Source: Acidobacteriaceae bacterium (GTDB taxonomy: Bacteria; Acidobacteriota; Terriglobia; Terriglobales; Acidobacteriaceae). Taken from it: a stretch of 64,000 nt of DNA. A program made the position numbers and the translations under genes. The notes below the pieces were generated by a model. It had not been told where the DNA came from and did no database searches. It saw only the letters and a program-made list of their open reading frames with translations. Each line of letters opens with the position of its first letter. Within the stretch, counting starts at the first letter, position 1. The stretch is taken from positions 111,509 through 175,508 of the forward strand of contig PLSM01000094.1 in the NCBI GenBank assembly GCA_003165075.1, read 5' to 3'. This document shows, piece by piece, positions 18,185-28,379 of the stretch.

Positions 18185-19675
18185 ATGGCGTCTTCCCACA
18201 CCATCACGCTTTTCTCGGATCAATCGCAGGTGGGCCAGAGACCAACCTCATTTTTGTTATCGGTTCTGGTTCATGGCGCCGTGGTTGGCTTGATCGCGCT
18301 CGGATTCATTCTCACGCCTGATATAAGGCCCCGCAGGGGCGTCCATTATGTAGTGCGGCAGGTAGATCTCGACCAGGCCGAAGCGGAAATCCGTCGGGCC
18401 GGAGGCCAGGGCAGCATGTATCCGGCCCCGCTCCCCGACTCCCACGCAGAGGATGCACGTGGCGGACTCCAGGCTCCGGCATCAAGCCAGCGACAAATGG
18501 CGAACCGCAAACCCGCCCCGCAAACCATCGTGCAGCCGGACATCCCCCCTAATACGATCCTGCCCAAAGCCCTTCCCTTGCCTGCCATGCTTCTCTGGAA
18601 GGTCTCCAAACCGAATGTGAAGAAGCTGACTCCGCCGCCGCCCCAGCCGGCAAAGGCTCAGTTGCCTCCCAAGCCTGACATCCCGAATCAGGAGACAATC
18701 CTGGCCGATGTCCAGATCACGTCTACGCCTTTCCGCAGGGAGACTCTCAAACAGCTGCCCAGTACCACCACACCGGTTCCGGCTCACCAGAACGCACCCG
18801 TCCAGCTCATTCCACAAACAACCTCCGTCTCGTCCCTTGATACGGCTTCGGCGGCAGTGATGTCGGTCTCTGATATCAGCCTGGCGCGGGGCAGCGTTTC
18901 GCTGCCGCCAGCCAACCAGAGCGCGACGGGCAACCCGAACGGGGGGATGGCGCCAGGCCGGTCAGGCGATGCATCCAAGCCGGGCAATGGCGACCCGGCC
19001 AACAGCGGCAACGCAACGGGCAAGGGGGCGGGCCGGATCGATACCGGGGGACAGGGTGCGGGCGCAGGAAAAGGCGGTGCGCAAAAAGGCGCAGGGAATG
19101 GCGCAGGCAACGGTACTATTGCAGGCTCACGGCCTGGCCAGGGTTCGGGGTCCGGCTCCGCATCGGGATCGGGTTCAGGCAACGGCGATGGTGACAGTGG
19201 TTATTCAACCGCGAGGATCACCCTGCCCAAAGGCGGAAATTTCTCAGCAGTCATGGTAGGCAATACCATGGAGGACCAGTATCCTGAGACGTCTTCTGTC
19301 TGGGGCGGCAGAGCAGCCTACACGGCCTATTTGCATGTGGGACTGGCGAAGAGCTGGATTGTGCAATACGCGCTTCCTCGCTCGGCGGATATGGTCGCGG
19401 AGGACAGCGTGTCCCACCTGGACGCCCCCTGGCCCTTCTACATTGTGCGTCCCAATCTTGACCCCTATGAAGTGAATGCTGATGCGCTGCTGGTTCGCGG
19501 CATTGTGAACGAGGCGGGCCGATTTGAAGAACTGGCAGTAGTATTCCCTGCCGCGTTTGAGCGGGCGCAGTTTGTCTTGGACGCGCTGAAACAGTGGCAA
19601 TTCAGGCCTGCGAAGCAGAATGGTCAAAACACAAAGGTGGAAGTCCTGGTAATTATTCCCGAGTTAACGAATTAA
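18185..19675 (+). CDS. TonB-like periplasmic protein with Gly/Ser/Ala-rich linker and TonB-C-like domain
   Basis: N-terminal TM LLSVLVHGAVVGLIALGFI, Pro-rich stretch, repetitive GAGKGGAQKGAGNGAGN linker, C-terminal ALLVRGIVNEAGRFEELAVV...ALKQWQFRPAKQNGQNTKVEVLVIIPE. Confidence 0.75.
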   Translation: MASSHTITLFSDQSQVGQRPTSFLLSVLVHGAVVGLIALGFILTPDIRPRRGVHYVVRQVDLDQAEAEIRRAGGQGSMYPAPLPDSHAEDARGGLQAPASSQRQMANRKPAPQTIVQPDIPPNTILPKALPLPAMLLWKVSKPNVKKLTPPPPQPAKAQLPPKPDIPNQETILADVQITSTPFRRETLKQLPSTTTPVPAHQNAPVQLIPQTTSVSSLDTASAAVMSVSDISLARGSVSLPPANQSATGNPNGGMAPGRSGDASKPGNGDPANSGNATGKGAGRIDTGGQGAGAGKGGAQKGAGNGAGNGTIAGSRPGQGSGSGSASGSGSGNGDGDSGYSTARITLPKGGNFSAVMVGNTMEDQYPETSSVWGGRAAYTAYLHVGLAKSWIVQYALPRSADMVAEDSVSHLDAPWPFYIVRPNLDPYEVNADALLVRGIVNEAGRFEELAVVFPAAFERAQFVLDALKQWQFRPAKQNGQNTKVEVLVIIPELTN

Positions 19676-19695
19676 AAACTCCTCTCCAAGTCTTG

Positions 19696-20667
19696 CTACT
19701 TGACCTGCTTCAGCGCCTTCAGGAACTTATCTAGCTTCTTCTTGTTTGCCCCACCATCCATCAGGTTCTGCTCCAGCGTCCGAGTCCCGGCCTTCGACAC
19801 GATAAACGAAAGCGCCATTCCATCTGAACTCCAACGAATGACCTTTGACTGCACGGTGATGGAATCGTCGGGGTCCTCTCCCTCGGTGTTCGTCCTTTGC
19901 AGAGTCATCAGGATCATGGTGCCCGGGAACCAGCGCTCGTCCGTCAACAGGTGGAGACCGCTATGACTGACGTCGCCGATGTGGTAGGCCTGTGGTCCGC
20001 CTCCCGTCCAGTAATAAGCCACTAGCCCCGGCAACGGCTCGCGGTTTGCCTTACGGCGATCACTCACCAGCCAGCGTAGAAATCGAATGAAAACCGAATC
20101 GGGGCTCGGCTCCTCGTCCTCTTCAGACTCATCCTTCTCTTTCAACTCCTGAAGAACCATTTCCAAAGTCCTGGCGCGGTGCCGGGCCGACTCCGTATCT
20201 GTGCTGCCACCGCTGGCGGACGGTTGCTCAACGGACTCCCTGACTAGGACACTCTCCGAAGCGGTGGGCGAAGGGGATGCGCTTTCGAGACGATGCTCCA
20301 TCTCTTCGGCCACACAAATTACCAGCAGGTCTCCGGGCTGAGTCTGCGACGAATAGATCGTGTGTGCGGGCAGAACAAGAGCACTGGCGGCGGGAGTCCT
20401 GAGGGGTTCAAGATCGGAGGTGGGAAACGACTCCACTTCCAGAACAACGCGATATTGGTCGTCCAGGCAGACCACGTCCACGGGAGCGAATCCTCGCGTC
20501 GCAGGAATTCCTATAAAAGGTGTAATCCAAAGTCCGGTATCGGGCTTGACGGCCAGCCGCTCAATGAGCGCGTTGACCGGCGCCTCAGAGGTATCGGCGA
20601 TAGTCACCCCCAGGCTGAGGAAGCTCTCGCGGGTTTGGTTGTATACACAGTACTTCTGGGTTTCCAT
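19696..20667 (-). CDS. DUF192-like N-terminal region fused to C-terminal PilZ domain
   Basis: PilZ motifs RKANR (RxxxR) and DVSHSG (DxSxxG); N-terminus DTGLWITPFIGIPATRGFAPVDVVCLDDQYRVVLEVESFP...ALVLPAHTIYSSQTQPGDLLVI matches the DUF192 pattern. Confidence 0.72.
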   Translation of the reverse strand: METQKYCVYNQTRESFLSLGVTIADTSEAPVNALIERLAVKPDTGLWITPFIGIPATRGFAPVDVVCLDDQYRVVLEVESFPTSDLEPLRTPAASALVLPAHTIYSSQTQPGDLLVICVAEEMEHRLESASPSPTASESVLVRESVEQPSASGGSTDTESARHRARTLEMVLQELKEKDESEEDEEPSPDSVFIRFLRWLVSDRRKANREPLPGLVAYYWTGGGPQAYHIGDVSHSGLHLLTDERWFPGTMILMTLQRTNTEGEDPDDSITVQSKVIRWSSDGMALSFIVSKAGTRTLEQNLMDGGANKKKLDKFLKALKQVK

Positions 20668-20991
20668 ATCCTCTCACCCCTATGGATTCCGCCAGACTGC
20701 AAGGCTCAATCGCAGAGATCCGGATGTCGCTTCGGCCTGCACTACGACCAGTTTGTGCAGACCTATCAACTGCGCCAGCGGAATCGCGGACGAGTCTTGC
20801 TCAATCGGAAAAGTACTGGTGAGAGCAGCAGAAGGGGGGACAGACCTACATCTGCGCTCCGGGTTTGCGGCATAGTCGTTACACAACCGGCCATACCGCC
20901 TGAGCGGCAGTCTTCCCGATCAACGGAAGTGCGGGTGAGCGCCCGGACATACAGTTCTGCGCGGTGCACCCGCCTTTCGCTGCAGGCCCTC

Positions 20992-21087
20992 TTACTTCAC
21001 CCGCGTACGACGACGCTGGATCAAAATGACCAGCACGATGACAAAGAGCACGCCGGCTACAATCCGGATAATCGTGGTACTGTCCAT
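20992..21087 (-). CDS. 31-aa single-TM basic-tail protein, downstream of tadC
   Basis: MDSTTIIRIVAGVLFVIVLVILIQRRRTRVK; GGAAGGGAG ribosome-binding site; starts ~25 nt after the tadC stop; below the ORF-track length cutoff. Confidence 0.6.
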   Translation of the reverse strand: MDSTTIIRIVAGVLFVIVLVILIQRRRTRVK

Positions 21088-21111
21088 ATTGTCGAATCTC
21101 CCTTCCTTTGT

Positions 21112-22020
21112 TTACTTGAAAAACTTGCCGAACGATTGCGCCATGGTGATTACCGCGGGACCAAGCACGACTACAAAGAGCGATGGGAAGATAAAGAGCA
21201 CGAGCGGGAAGATCAGCTTGACCGACAGCTTGGCCGCCTTCTCTTCGATCTCCTGGACGCGCTTGGTTCTGAGCGTTTCGGAATGAACGCGTAACGTCTT
21301 GCCGATGCTTGTGCCAAACTGTTCGGCCTGCACCAGCATCGATACGAGGTTGCGAATCACGTCAACGTCGGTGCGTTCTGCCAGGTGCTTCCAGGCTTCT
21401 GCGCGCGGGCGTCCTGCACGCTGCTCAAGTGCCACGATTCCAAATTCGTCGCTGAGAGCCGGTTGAGCAGTGTGCAGTTCTTCCGCGGTGCGCGCCGTAG
21501 CCTGGTCAAGACTCAGGCCTGCCTCGATGCAGATGATCAGCATATCGAGGACGTCGGGCAGGCCACGCTTCAAGCTCGCCTGCCGTTTGGATATCTGCCT
21601 GCCTAGCCAGAAATCGGGCGCCAGAAATCCGACCCCCAGAGCAGCGGTATAAACAAACAGCGGACTGGTGTGCCCGAGCCCGGTCACCAGGGCAAGGATG
21701 CAAAGCACCACCGGCACAACTACCTTGGCACCATAGAAGAGCTTGGCGGCTCCATCCTTGCGATAGCCGGCACGGACCAGCCGTTGCTGCAGCACCCCGA
21801 TTTCGGCTTGGCTCCTGGGCAGCACACGCTCGAAGTGCTCTACCACGCCCCCGATTACGTTGCGCGTTTCCTCCAGGGTGGTGGAGAGGCTTCTCTTTTT
21901 GGTGCGTGGATAGAGCGCGGCGGTAATCCGCTCCTGAATCGTATCGCGATAGAAGATCAGCAATCCGCCACTGGCGATAAGCAGGAAGGCAACCACAAAA
22001 GAAACAACCGCAAAGATCAT
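21112..22020 (-). CDS. tadC: Tad pilus inner-membrane platform protein TadC (T2SSF family)
   Basis: LKRGLPDVLDMLIICIEAGLSLDQATARTAEEL, FGTSIGKTLRVHSETLRTKRVQEIEEKAAKLSVKLIFPLVLFIFPSLFVVVLGPA. Confidence 0.93.
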   Translation of the reverse strand: MIFAVVSFVVAFLLIASGGLLIFYRDTIQERITAALYPRTKKRSLSTTLEETRNVIGGVVEHFERVLPRSQAEIGVLQQRLVRAGYRKDGAAKLFYGAKVVVPVVLCILALVTGLGHTSPLFVYTAALGVGFLAPDFWLGRQISKRQASLKRGLPDVLDMLIICIEAGLSLDQATARTAEELHTAQPALSDEFGIVALEQRAGRPRAEAWKHLAERTDVDVIRNLVSMLVQAEQFGTSIGKTLRVHSETLRTKRVQEIEEKAAKLSVKLIFPLVLFIFPSLFVVVLGPAVITMAQSFGKFFK

Positions 22021-22029
22021 ATCTCTCCC

Positions 22030-23007
22030 TCACACATCCATCTTGACGATCTTGCGAATAATGAATCCACCAATGACGATTAAGGTTCCCGCGATCCACA
22101 AGAGCTTGACGCCGATTTCAGTTTTCCAGAGGAGGCTCATCATGGTGGGATTGACGGTATAGAGCAAGCCGGCCAGCACGACGGGAAGCAAAGTCAGAAT
22201 CCACCCCGTGAGCCGCCCCTGCGCAGTATGGGTATTGATCTGCCGCTTCAGGCGGAATCTCTCCCGGATCACAGTCGAAGACTTTTCCAGCACTTCTGCC
22301 AGGTTGCCTCCGCTCTCTCTCTGGATCAGGATGGCCGTGGCCACAATCTTCAGATCCTGCAATGGAACTCGGGTCACCAGGTTGTCCATGGCGGATTTCA
22401 GATCGAGGCCGTAATTCATCTCGTCGAAGGTAACTCGAAATTCTGCGCCGACCGGGTCAGGGCACTCGCGGGACACCAGGCCCATTGCTGCGTTCAGGCT
22501 ATGGCCCACACGCAGCGCGCTCACGACCAGATCGAGGGCTTCAGGCAAACCCTGTTCAAATTGACCCATTCGGCGGGACCGCTTTTGCACCACCACGAGA
22601 AATGGCAGCGTGGACAATGCCAGTCCCACAACCAGGGCGAACAACAGGGCATGGGTGCGGAGCCAGATCAGGTAGGCGGGGACGATGAAAGCTCCGCCGC
22701 ACATCAGCATCAGGCCTCCCACTGTCCACTTGAGATCTGCCTGATAGAGCAGACGGCGCATGCGCGGCGCTAGTTCCAGCTTCGTCAGCCAGCGATCCAG
22801 CCAGGGAATGGTGCTCATCAGTTCGCTCTTGCGAACGTCGACGATCAACTCGCTCATTTCCGCCTTGGCGCCGGTCGATGCCAAAGCAGTGTCAAGCCTG
22901 GCCAGGGCCATCTTGGCGTTGCGCTCTGCGCTGGAACCGCTGGCAATTGCCACCACGGCTATCACGCCGAAGACGCCCAAGAATACGAGAATGACGATCA
23001 GAGCCAT
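22030..23007 (-). CDS. tadB: Tad pilus inner-membrane platform protein TadB (T2SSF family)
   Basis: QFEQGLPEALDLVVSALRVGHSLNAAMGLVSRE, RESGGNLAEVLEKSSTVIRERFRLKRQINTHTAQGRLTGWIL; start MALIVILVF at 23007. Confidence 0.93.
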   Translation of the reverse strand: MALIVILVFLGVFGVIAVVAIASGSSAERNAKMALARLDTALASTGAKAEMSELIVDVRKSELMSTIPWLDRWLTKLELAPRMRRLLYQADLKWTVGGLMLMCGGAFIVPAYLIWLRTHALLFALVVGLALSTLPFLVVVQKRSRRMGQFEQGLPEALDLVVSALRVGHSLNAAMGLVSRECPDPVGAEFRVTFDEMNYGLDLKSAMDNLVTRVPLQDLKIVATAILIQRESGGNLAEVLEKSSTVIRERFRLKRQINTHTAQGRLTGWILTLLPVVLAGLLYTVNPTMMSLLWKTEIGVKLLWIAGTLIVIGGFIIRKIVKMDV

Positions 23008-23030
23008 ATCGATCCGACCCCCCTTTCCGG

Positions 23031-24302
23031 TCAGCTGACTTCCGTGGAACGCTCGAACAGCGTCGACGGAAGGAAGATGCCTGAGGTTTTGAGCTGTTCG
23101 AGGAACCGGGGACGGATGCGGCTGGGCTGGAAGACGCCCTGCACCTTGCCGTTGGGCCCAATTCCCTTCTTGTTGAACGTGAATATTTCCTGCATGCTGA
23201 TGACGTTCTCTTCCATGCCCGTGATCTCGTGAATGCTGACCACTTTGCGGGAGCCGTCGCTCATGCGCGTGCACTGCACAACGATGGTGAGAGCCGAGGC
23301 AATCTGCTGCCGCACAGTCTTTTCGGGCATATTCAGATTACTCATGGCTACCATGGACTCGAGCCTGGTCAGCGCATCGCGCGCGGTATTGGCGTGCACT
23401 GTGGTCATCGAGCCCTCGTGGCCGGTGTTCATCGCCTGCAGCATGTCGAAGGCTTCCTCGCCGCGGACCTCACCGATGATGATGCGGTCGGGGCGCATAC
23501 GGAGGCTGTTAATAAGCAGTTGACGCTGGCGGATGGCTCCCTGCCCCTCCACGTTGGGCGGGCGCGTCTCAAGGCGCACAATGTTTTCCTGCGCCAACTG
23601 CAGTTCCGCCGCGTCCTCGATGGTGATGACGCGCTCATTCTGCGGGATGTATTGCGACAGAATATTGAGGAAGGTGGTTTTTCCGGCGCCGGTACCGCCG
23701 GAGATGAGGATGCTGAGGCGCGCGCGCACAGCAGAGGAGAGCAGTTCCATCATCTCTGCGGAAATGCTCTTCAATTGCACCAGTTGGTTGGCGGCCAGGG
23801 GGCCGGTGCCGAAGCGGCGGATCGACAAGCTCGGGCCGTCGAGCGCCAAAGGGGGGATGATCGCGTTGACGCGGGAGCCGTCGGGCAGGCGTGCGTCGAC
23901 CATGGGCGACGACTCATCCACTCTGCGGCCCACGCGCGATACGATGCGGTCGATGATCTGCAGCAGGTGGCGGTCGTCGCGAAACGCTGCATCGGCCCTC
24001 TGTAGCAGGCCGCCTTTTTCAATGAAGACGTGGTCCTTGTCATTGACCAGAATGTCGGAGATCTTCTGGTCCTTGAGCAGTGGCTCCAGCGGGCCCAGGC
24101 CAAAGACTTCGTCCAGCAGGTCTGTCTCGATCTTTTCCTGTTCGTCAAAGCTCAGCGGCACCCTGCGGTCGCTGATGATTTCGTTGATGATGCTCGAAAC
24201 TGCCTGGCGCGCCTGGCTGGAATTAATTCGCGACAGCTTTTCCAGATCCAGCTTGGAAAGCAGAGTCCGGTGCACTTCGGCCTTGAAATTCTCCAGATTC
24301 AT
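23031..24302 (-). CDS. tadA: Tad pilus assembly ATPase TadA/CpaF
   Basis: [76 protein letters not shown]. Confidence 0.95.
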   Translation of the reverse strand: MNLENFKAEVHRTLLSKLDLEKLSRINSSQARQAVSSIINEIISDRRVPLSFDEQEKIETDLLDEVFGLGPLEPLLKDQKISDILVNDKDHVFIEKGGLLQRADAAFRDDRHLLQIIDRIVSRVGRRVDESSPMVDARLPDGSRVNAIIPPLALDGPSLSIRRFGTGPLAANQLVQLKSISAEMMELLSSAVRARLSILISGGTGAGKTTFLNILSQYIPQNERVITIEDAAELQLAQENIVRLETRPPNVEGQGAIRQRQLLINSLRMRPDRIIIGEVRGEEAFDMLQAMNTGHEGSMTTVHANTARDALTRLESMVAMSNLNMPEKTVRQQIASALTIVVQCTRMSDGSRKVVSIHEITGMEENVISMQEIFTFNKKGIGPNGKVQGVFQPSRIRPRFLEQLKTSGIFLPSTLFERSTEVS

Positions 24303-24361
24303 CGATGCCCCGCATTGCCGCTAATGAAGTTGGACTGCAATGAAATTCCCACGCTCTGGAT

Positions 24362-25561
24362 TTAGCCTCCAAAAAGGCTGAATCCCTTCCGCTTTTCCGG
24401 CTTGGGAGGCATTCCTGCCGCCTCTCGCGCCATTTGCTGGATGACCCTTCCAATGCTCGAGTCATCCGTAGCCAGCGACGTAGCCTCGTTCTGCAGCCGC
24501 CGGATGGTGAAGTAATCACTGGGAATCTTCCACTGAATGGGCCGTGTAAGAGCTTTCTCTATATGCTCTTCATCGACACCCATGGACTGTTTGACGTAGC
24601 GGTTCAGAACAATTTCGAGTTTGGGACCGCCGGATTTGAAAAACTCCGAAATCAGGCGGTGCGAGTTTCTCAATTCAGGAATTCCGGCTTGCATGACCAG
24701 GTAGAAGGTATCCACCTGCTCTAACCAGGTGGCATCGGTCAAATCGCATCTTGAACCCGCGTCAACCACCACAAAACCAAATTCCTGCTGCGCGACGGCC
24801 AGCAGTTTTCCGATGGCGTCGTTGCTGGCTGGAATTTGAGGAAACCTTCCCGGAGCGGCCAACACCTGCAGACCCGATGGGTGCTTGGTGAGCAGCTTGG
24901 TAAAGAAATTCGCATCCAGCCGGTCCGCGTTCTGGATGGCATCGGCAGTGGAGAACTGGTTGGTCAGGCCGAGGCTGAGGGCCGCGTCTCCAAGGGGAAG
25001 ATCGAGGTCGATCAATGCCGTAGTCTGACTGCACTCCTGCACCAGGGCCACGGCAAAATTGCAAGCCACCGTGGTCACCCCGGAGCCGCCCTTGCCACCC
25101 AGGAAGACAAGAAGTTTGCCACCGGTCTTCTTTGCTGTGCGCGGCGTCCTGCGGCGAGCACCGGCCCGGCTCAGCGCATCGCTAAGAGCGCCGGCGTCGA
25201 TGGGGTCGGCCAGAAACTCGCGCGCTCCCGCCCGCATCGAACGAACCATCATGTTGGGGTCGATCCGCGTGGAGTAGACCATCACCGTCGCCGTATTCAT
25301 GCCGGCCATGGCCTCTACCAGTTGCAAGGCGTACTCGGGATCGCTTTCCAGGTCGATGATGATCGCGTCAAACTGCTGTTCCATGAACCTCGGAACGTCT
25401 TTGATCGTCGGAGGGTAGGAGGAATACTCCCGAACTACCGCCGCATGAGACACGGCCAGAGCGCTGGCCACAGTCCTCCGGCGCCCGTCTTGCGGGCCAA
25501 TTAGTGCAACAGACAATACACTGCTGCTTAAGGGATCCGAATCTTGATTCTGAGTATCCAT
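24362..25561 (-). CDS. cpaE: Tad pilus localisation ATPase TadZ/CpaE
   Basis: Atypical receiver-like N-terminus, deviant Walker A FLGGKGGSGVTTVACNFAVAL, LIDLDLPLGDAALSLGL. Confidence 0.9.
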   Translation of the reverse strand: MDTQNQDSDPLSSSVLSVALIGPQDGRRRTVASALAVSHAAVVREYSSYPPTIKDVPRFMEQQFDAIIIDLESDPEYALQLVEAMAGMNTATVMVYSTRIDPNMMVRSMRAGAREFLADPIDAGALSDALSRAGARRRTPRTAKKTGGKLLVFLGGKGGSGVTTVACNFAVALVQECSQTTALIDLDLPLGDAALSLGLTNQFSTADAIQNADRLDANFFTKLLTKHPSGLQVLAAPGRFPQIPASNDAIGKLLAVAQQEFGFVVVDAGSRCDLTDATWLEQVDTFYLVMQAGIPELRNSHRLISEFFKSGGPKLEIVLNRYVKQSMGVDEEHIEKALTRPIQWKIPSDYFTIRRLQNEATSLATDDSSIGRVIQQMAREAAGMPPKPEKRKGFSLFGG

Positions 25562-25658
25562 TAGAAAGTCAACGCTCCCACTTTCCTGAAACAGCACTGC
25601 CTGTTGAATTCAATTTGTTGCGTTGTCTGCATACTCTACATGGCCCAGAGGTAGTTTC

Positions 25659-26297
25659 TCAATGGGAAAAGAAAGAAAGAACAGTACCAATGGCCATGGC
25701 TGGAGCATACGGTATCTTGCGTGCCTTCGGATTGGAAAGCACTAGCTCTTCCGGAGGACGCATGCCGCGCTTCTTCCAGCCAAAGACAAGATCGCCCGTT
25801 CCGCTGAACAATTCACCCAGAAATCCTCCGCACACCGCCCACCCAATAGCCATGATCCCCCCCACCATACCGGTTACAACCAGCGCAAACACCAGTTGGG
25901 ATGGGCCGATCCAGGCTCCGATTGCGGCGCATAGTTTCACGTCGCCCATACCCATCCCGCCCATCCAGAACAGAATGCCGTAAAGCAGCGCTCCCAACCC
26001 CAGACCCTCCAGGCTGTGCCAGATCCCGATACCGCGCGGCAGGAAAGACACACCAATCCCCACCACCAGGTAGGGAAACACCAGCCAGTTGGGAATGCGG
26101 CGGCTGCGCAGATCCGTAAACGTGGCCACAGCGAGAACCACCACTGTGGGCCACCAGGCGATCAAGTGCAAATCCGGCCTCCCCGATTTAATTTCAGGCG
26201 ATATTGGTGTTGAAGCAATTGTCCCTCCAAATTGCAGTCTGTCAAGAGTACATGAATTCAATGTGTTACCAAGCAGTTCATTTACCGCTGTGTACAC
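25659..26297 (-). CDS. tadV: Prepilin peptidase TadV/CpaA (A24 family); start uncertain
   Basis: TFTDLRSRRIPNWLVFPYLVVGI, WMGGMGMGDVKLCAAIGAWIG (GxGD-type aspartyl protease). Confidence 0.88.
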   Translation of the reverse strand: MYTAVNELLGNTLNSCTLDRLQFGGTIASTPISPEIKSGRPDLHLIAWWPTVVVLAVATFTDLRSRRIPNWLVFPYLVVGIGVSFLPRGIGIWHSLEGLGLGALLYGILFWMGGMGMGDVKLCAAIGAWIGPSQLVFALVVTGMVGGIMAIGWAVCGGFLGELFSGTGDLVFGWKKRGMRPPEELVLSNPKARKIPYAPAMAIGTVLSFFSH

Positions 26298-26748
26298 ACA
26301 TGTATACGGGCGCCGAGGTGCTATGGAGCGCAGCGTTTACACTGATCAACAGGAATAGGCATTTCCGATAATCTCTCCTCCGCATGCCCGTTTTGATCGA
26401 TTGCCGGCCTTCTGATTTCGCCCGCCGGGTCAGACGTAACTGCAACTATTACTCAAACTTACACGATCGTCTCTATTACTTTAGTGTTACCCACGTTACC
26501 AGTTTCACACCAAGGTGGGATTGACCATTAGAGCAGGGCCGTCCAGAGTGAAAGATAACAACTCTCTCGCAGAGTCCGATCTTGCGTCTCTTCGCTCGCC
26601 AATCGGCTCTCTGGTAACCCGTAAGGCTCCTCAAAGCTGCGTGAATTTGAGGAGTCAGTACCCGTAGTTCTCCTACGCCTTGGTTCTCAAGATAGGTTCT
26701 TAAGCTGCGCTGATTAGGTGTTGCGCAAGAGGGGAATGAGATCATCCT

Positions 26749-28146
26749 TTGATGATTCAAATAGGACTACTTTCAGACGACCGCGCGCTGCAACCGCTTC
26801 TTTCTTCGGCATTGGGGAGAGAATTTCGCGTTCTGCAGGAAGCCAATGAAGACGGCATCGACGAGCGCCTCGCTGCGGCGGAATGCGATGTCTTGATTCT
26901 TGATCTGCACGCTGAGAACGGGTCGCTGAAAGAGCGGATCGCTTGTTCCCGGCGACTGATCGCCTCGCAGGTTCCCCTGGTAGTCATGGCCGACGACGGC
27001 TATCGTTCGGTCGCTTTGGAATTGGTGCGAGTGGGAGCCTTTGGCTACTGCCGCCGTCCACCCTCTATTCGCGAGTTGAAAACGATGTTGTGCCGGGCGC
27101 ACGAGAATTCTGCGCTCAAGCGCGAGATCCAGACCGTGCAACAGCGCCTGGAGTCAGTCAGCAGCTGCGATCGCCTGATCGGTTCCAGTGTGCGCATGCA
27201 GCGGGTCTATCAGCTGGTGAAGCGCGTGGCTAATATCAACGCGTCGGTGCTTGTGTCCGGCGAAAGCGGCACCGGCAAGGAACTCATCGCCCGCGCCATT
27301 CACAATCTCGGTTCCCGTGCGGACAAGCCGTTTGTGGCCGTATCTTGTAGCGCCATCCCTGAGACCTTGATCGAGGCGGAACTTTTCGGCCACGAAAAGG
27401 GAGCGTTTACCGGTACTGTTGGGGCGCGGGAAGGCTACTTCGAGCAGGCACAGGACGGCACCCTCTTCCTCGATGAAATCGGTGACCTGAGCCCCTTTAC
27501 CCAGGTCAAGCTTCTGCGCGTTTTGCAGGAAATGGAATTCAACCGCCTGGGGAGCACCCGCATCATCCCGCTGCGGGCTCGGCTGATCTTCGCCACCCAT
27601 CAGGACCTGCAGAAACTGGCTACTGAAGGCAAATTCCGCCGCGATCTCTACTACCGCATCAATGTGATGCGAATCGATGCCCCGGCGCTTGCGGACCGCC
27701 CGGAAGACATCGAGCAGATCGCTGCTCACTATCTGGACCATTATTCCGAGATGTTTCAAAAGCCGATGGACCGGATTGAACCGGAAGCAATGTCCCTGCT
27801 CAACACCTATTCGTGGCCCGGCAACGTGCGCGAGCTCGAAAATGTGATTCAGAGGGCGATCATCCTTGCTCCCGGACGGCGCATCCGTATGGATGATCTG
27901 CCACTGGTGATGCATACGGATAAGGTAGTCGATATCAGCGACTACAACCCTGCCGGATCGTTCGAGCGTCAGCTTCGCGACTACAAAATCAAGCTGGCCA
28001 CCGACGCGGTGAAGGAAAACAACGGAAACAAGACCCTGGCGGCGCGCAGCCTGGGCATTTCCCGCGCTTACCTCCATCGCCTGATTCGGCTTTCAGAGCC
28101 GGATCCGATGTTCGAAACGGAATCCGTGGGTTCCGCTTCGGCATAA
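26749..28146 (+). CDS. Sigma-54-dependent activator: receiver-like, AAA+, Fis-type HTH
   Basis: [105 protein letters not shown]. Confidence 0.95.
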   Translation: MMIQIGLLSDDRALQPLLSSALGREFRVLQEANEDGIDERLAAAECDVLILDLHAENGSLKERIACSRRLIASQVPLVVMADDGYRSVALELVRVGAFGYCRRPPSIRELKTMLCRAHENSALKREIQTVQQRLESVSSCDRLIGSSVRMQRVYQLVKRVANINASVLVSGESGTGKELIARAIHNLGSRADKPFVAVSCSAIPETLIEAELFGHEKGAFTGTVGAREGYFEQAQDGTLFLDEIGDLSPFTQVKLLRVLQEMEFNRLGSTRIIPLRARLIFATHQDLQKLATEGKFRRDLYYRINVMRIDAPALADRPEDIEQIAAHYLDHYSEMFQKPMDRIEPEAMSLLNTYSWPGNVRELENVIQRAIILAPGRRIRMDDLPLVMHTDKVVDISDYNPAGSFERQLRDYKIKLATDAVKENNGNKTLAARSLGISRAYLHRLIRLSEPDPMFETESVGSASA

Positions 28147-28379
28147 GATTCGAGTCCCCGCGATGCGTGGTGCACTGGCGCCACATTCATTCAGTCCCCT
28201 GACGAGAGCATTCCCTGCTAGCCCTGTTTCCCCCGGACGGGCTTTGTCCTGTTCCGGGAATGCCCCGTTTCGGGAAGCCGCGCCAGCCCTCAAACCATCC
28301 ATTCCAGACAGTTCTTTAGTAAGGTTCAAACCTTGTGGCGAACCGGGATAGCCCATCCAATCTGGTATATGCTTCTGTC

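Noticed and set aside
20668-20991. 68-aa ORF / possible ncRNA between the 31-aa ORF and the PilZ gene
   Set aside because: No conserved motif or convincing long-range structure by eye.
26298-26748. Second sigma-54 promoter between tadV and the activator gene
   Set aside because: No TGGCAC-N5-TTGC on either strand; only scattered GTGTTACC and TGTACACACATGTATAC sequences.
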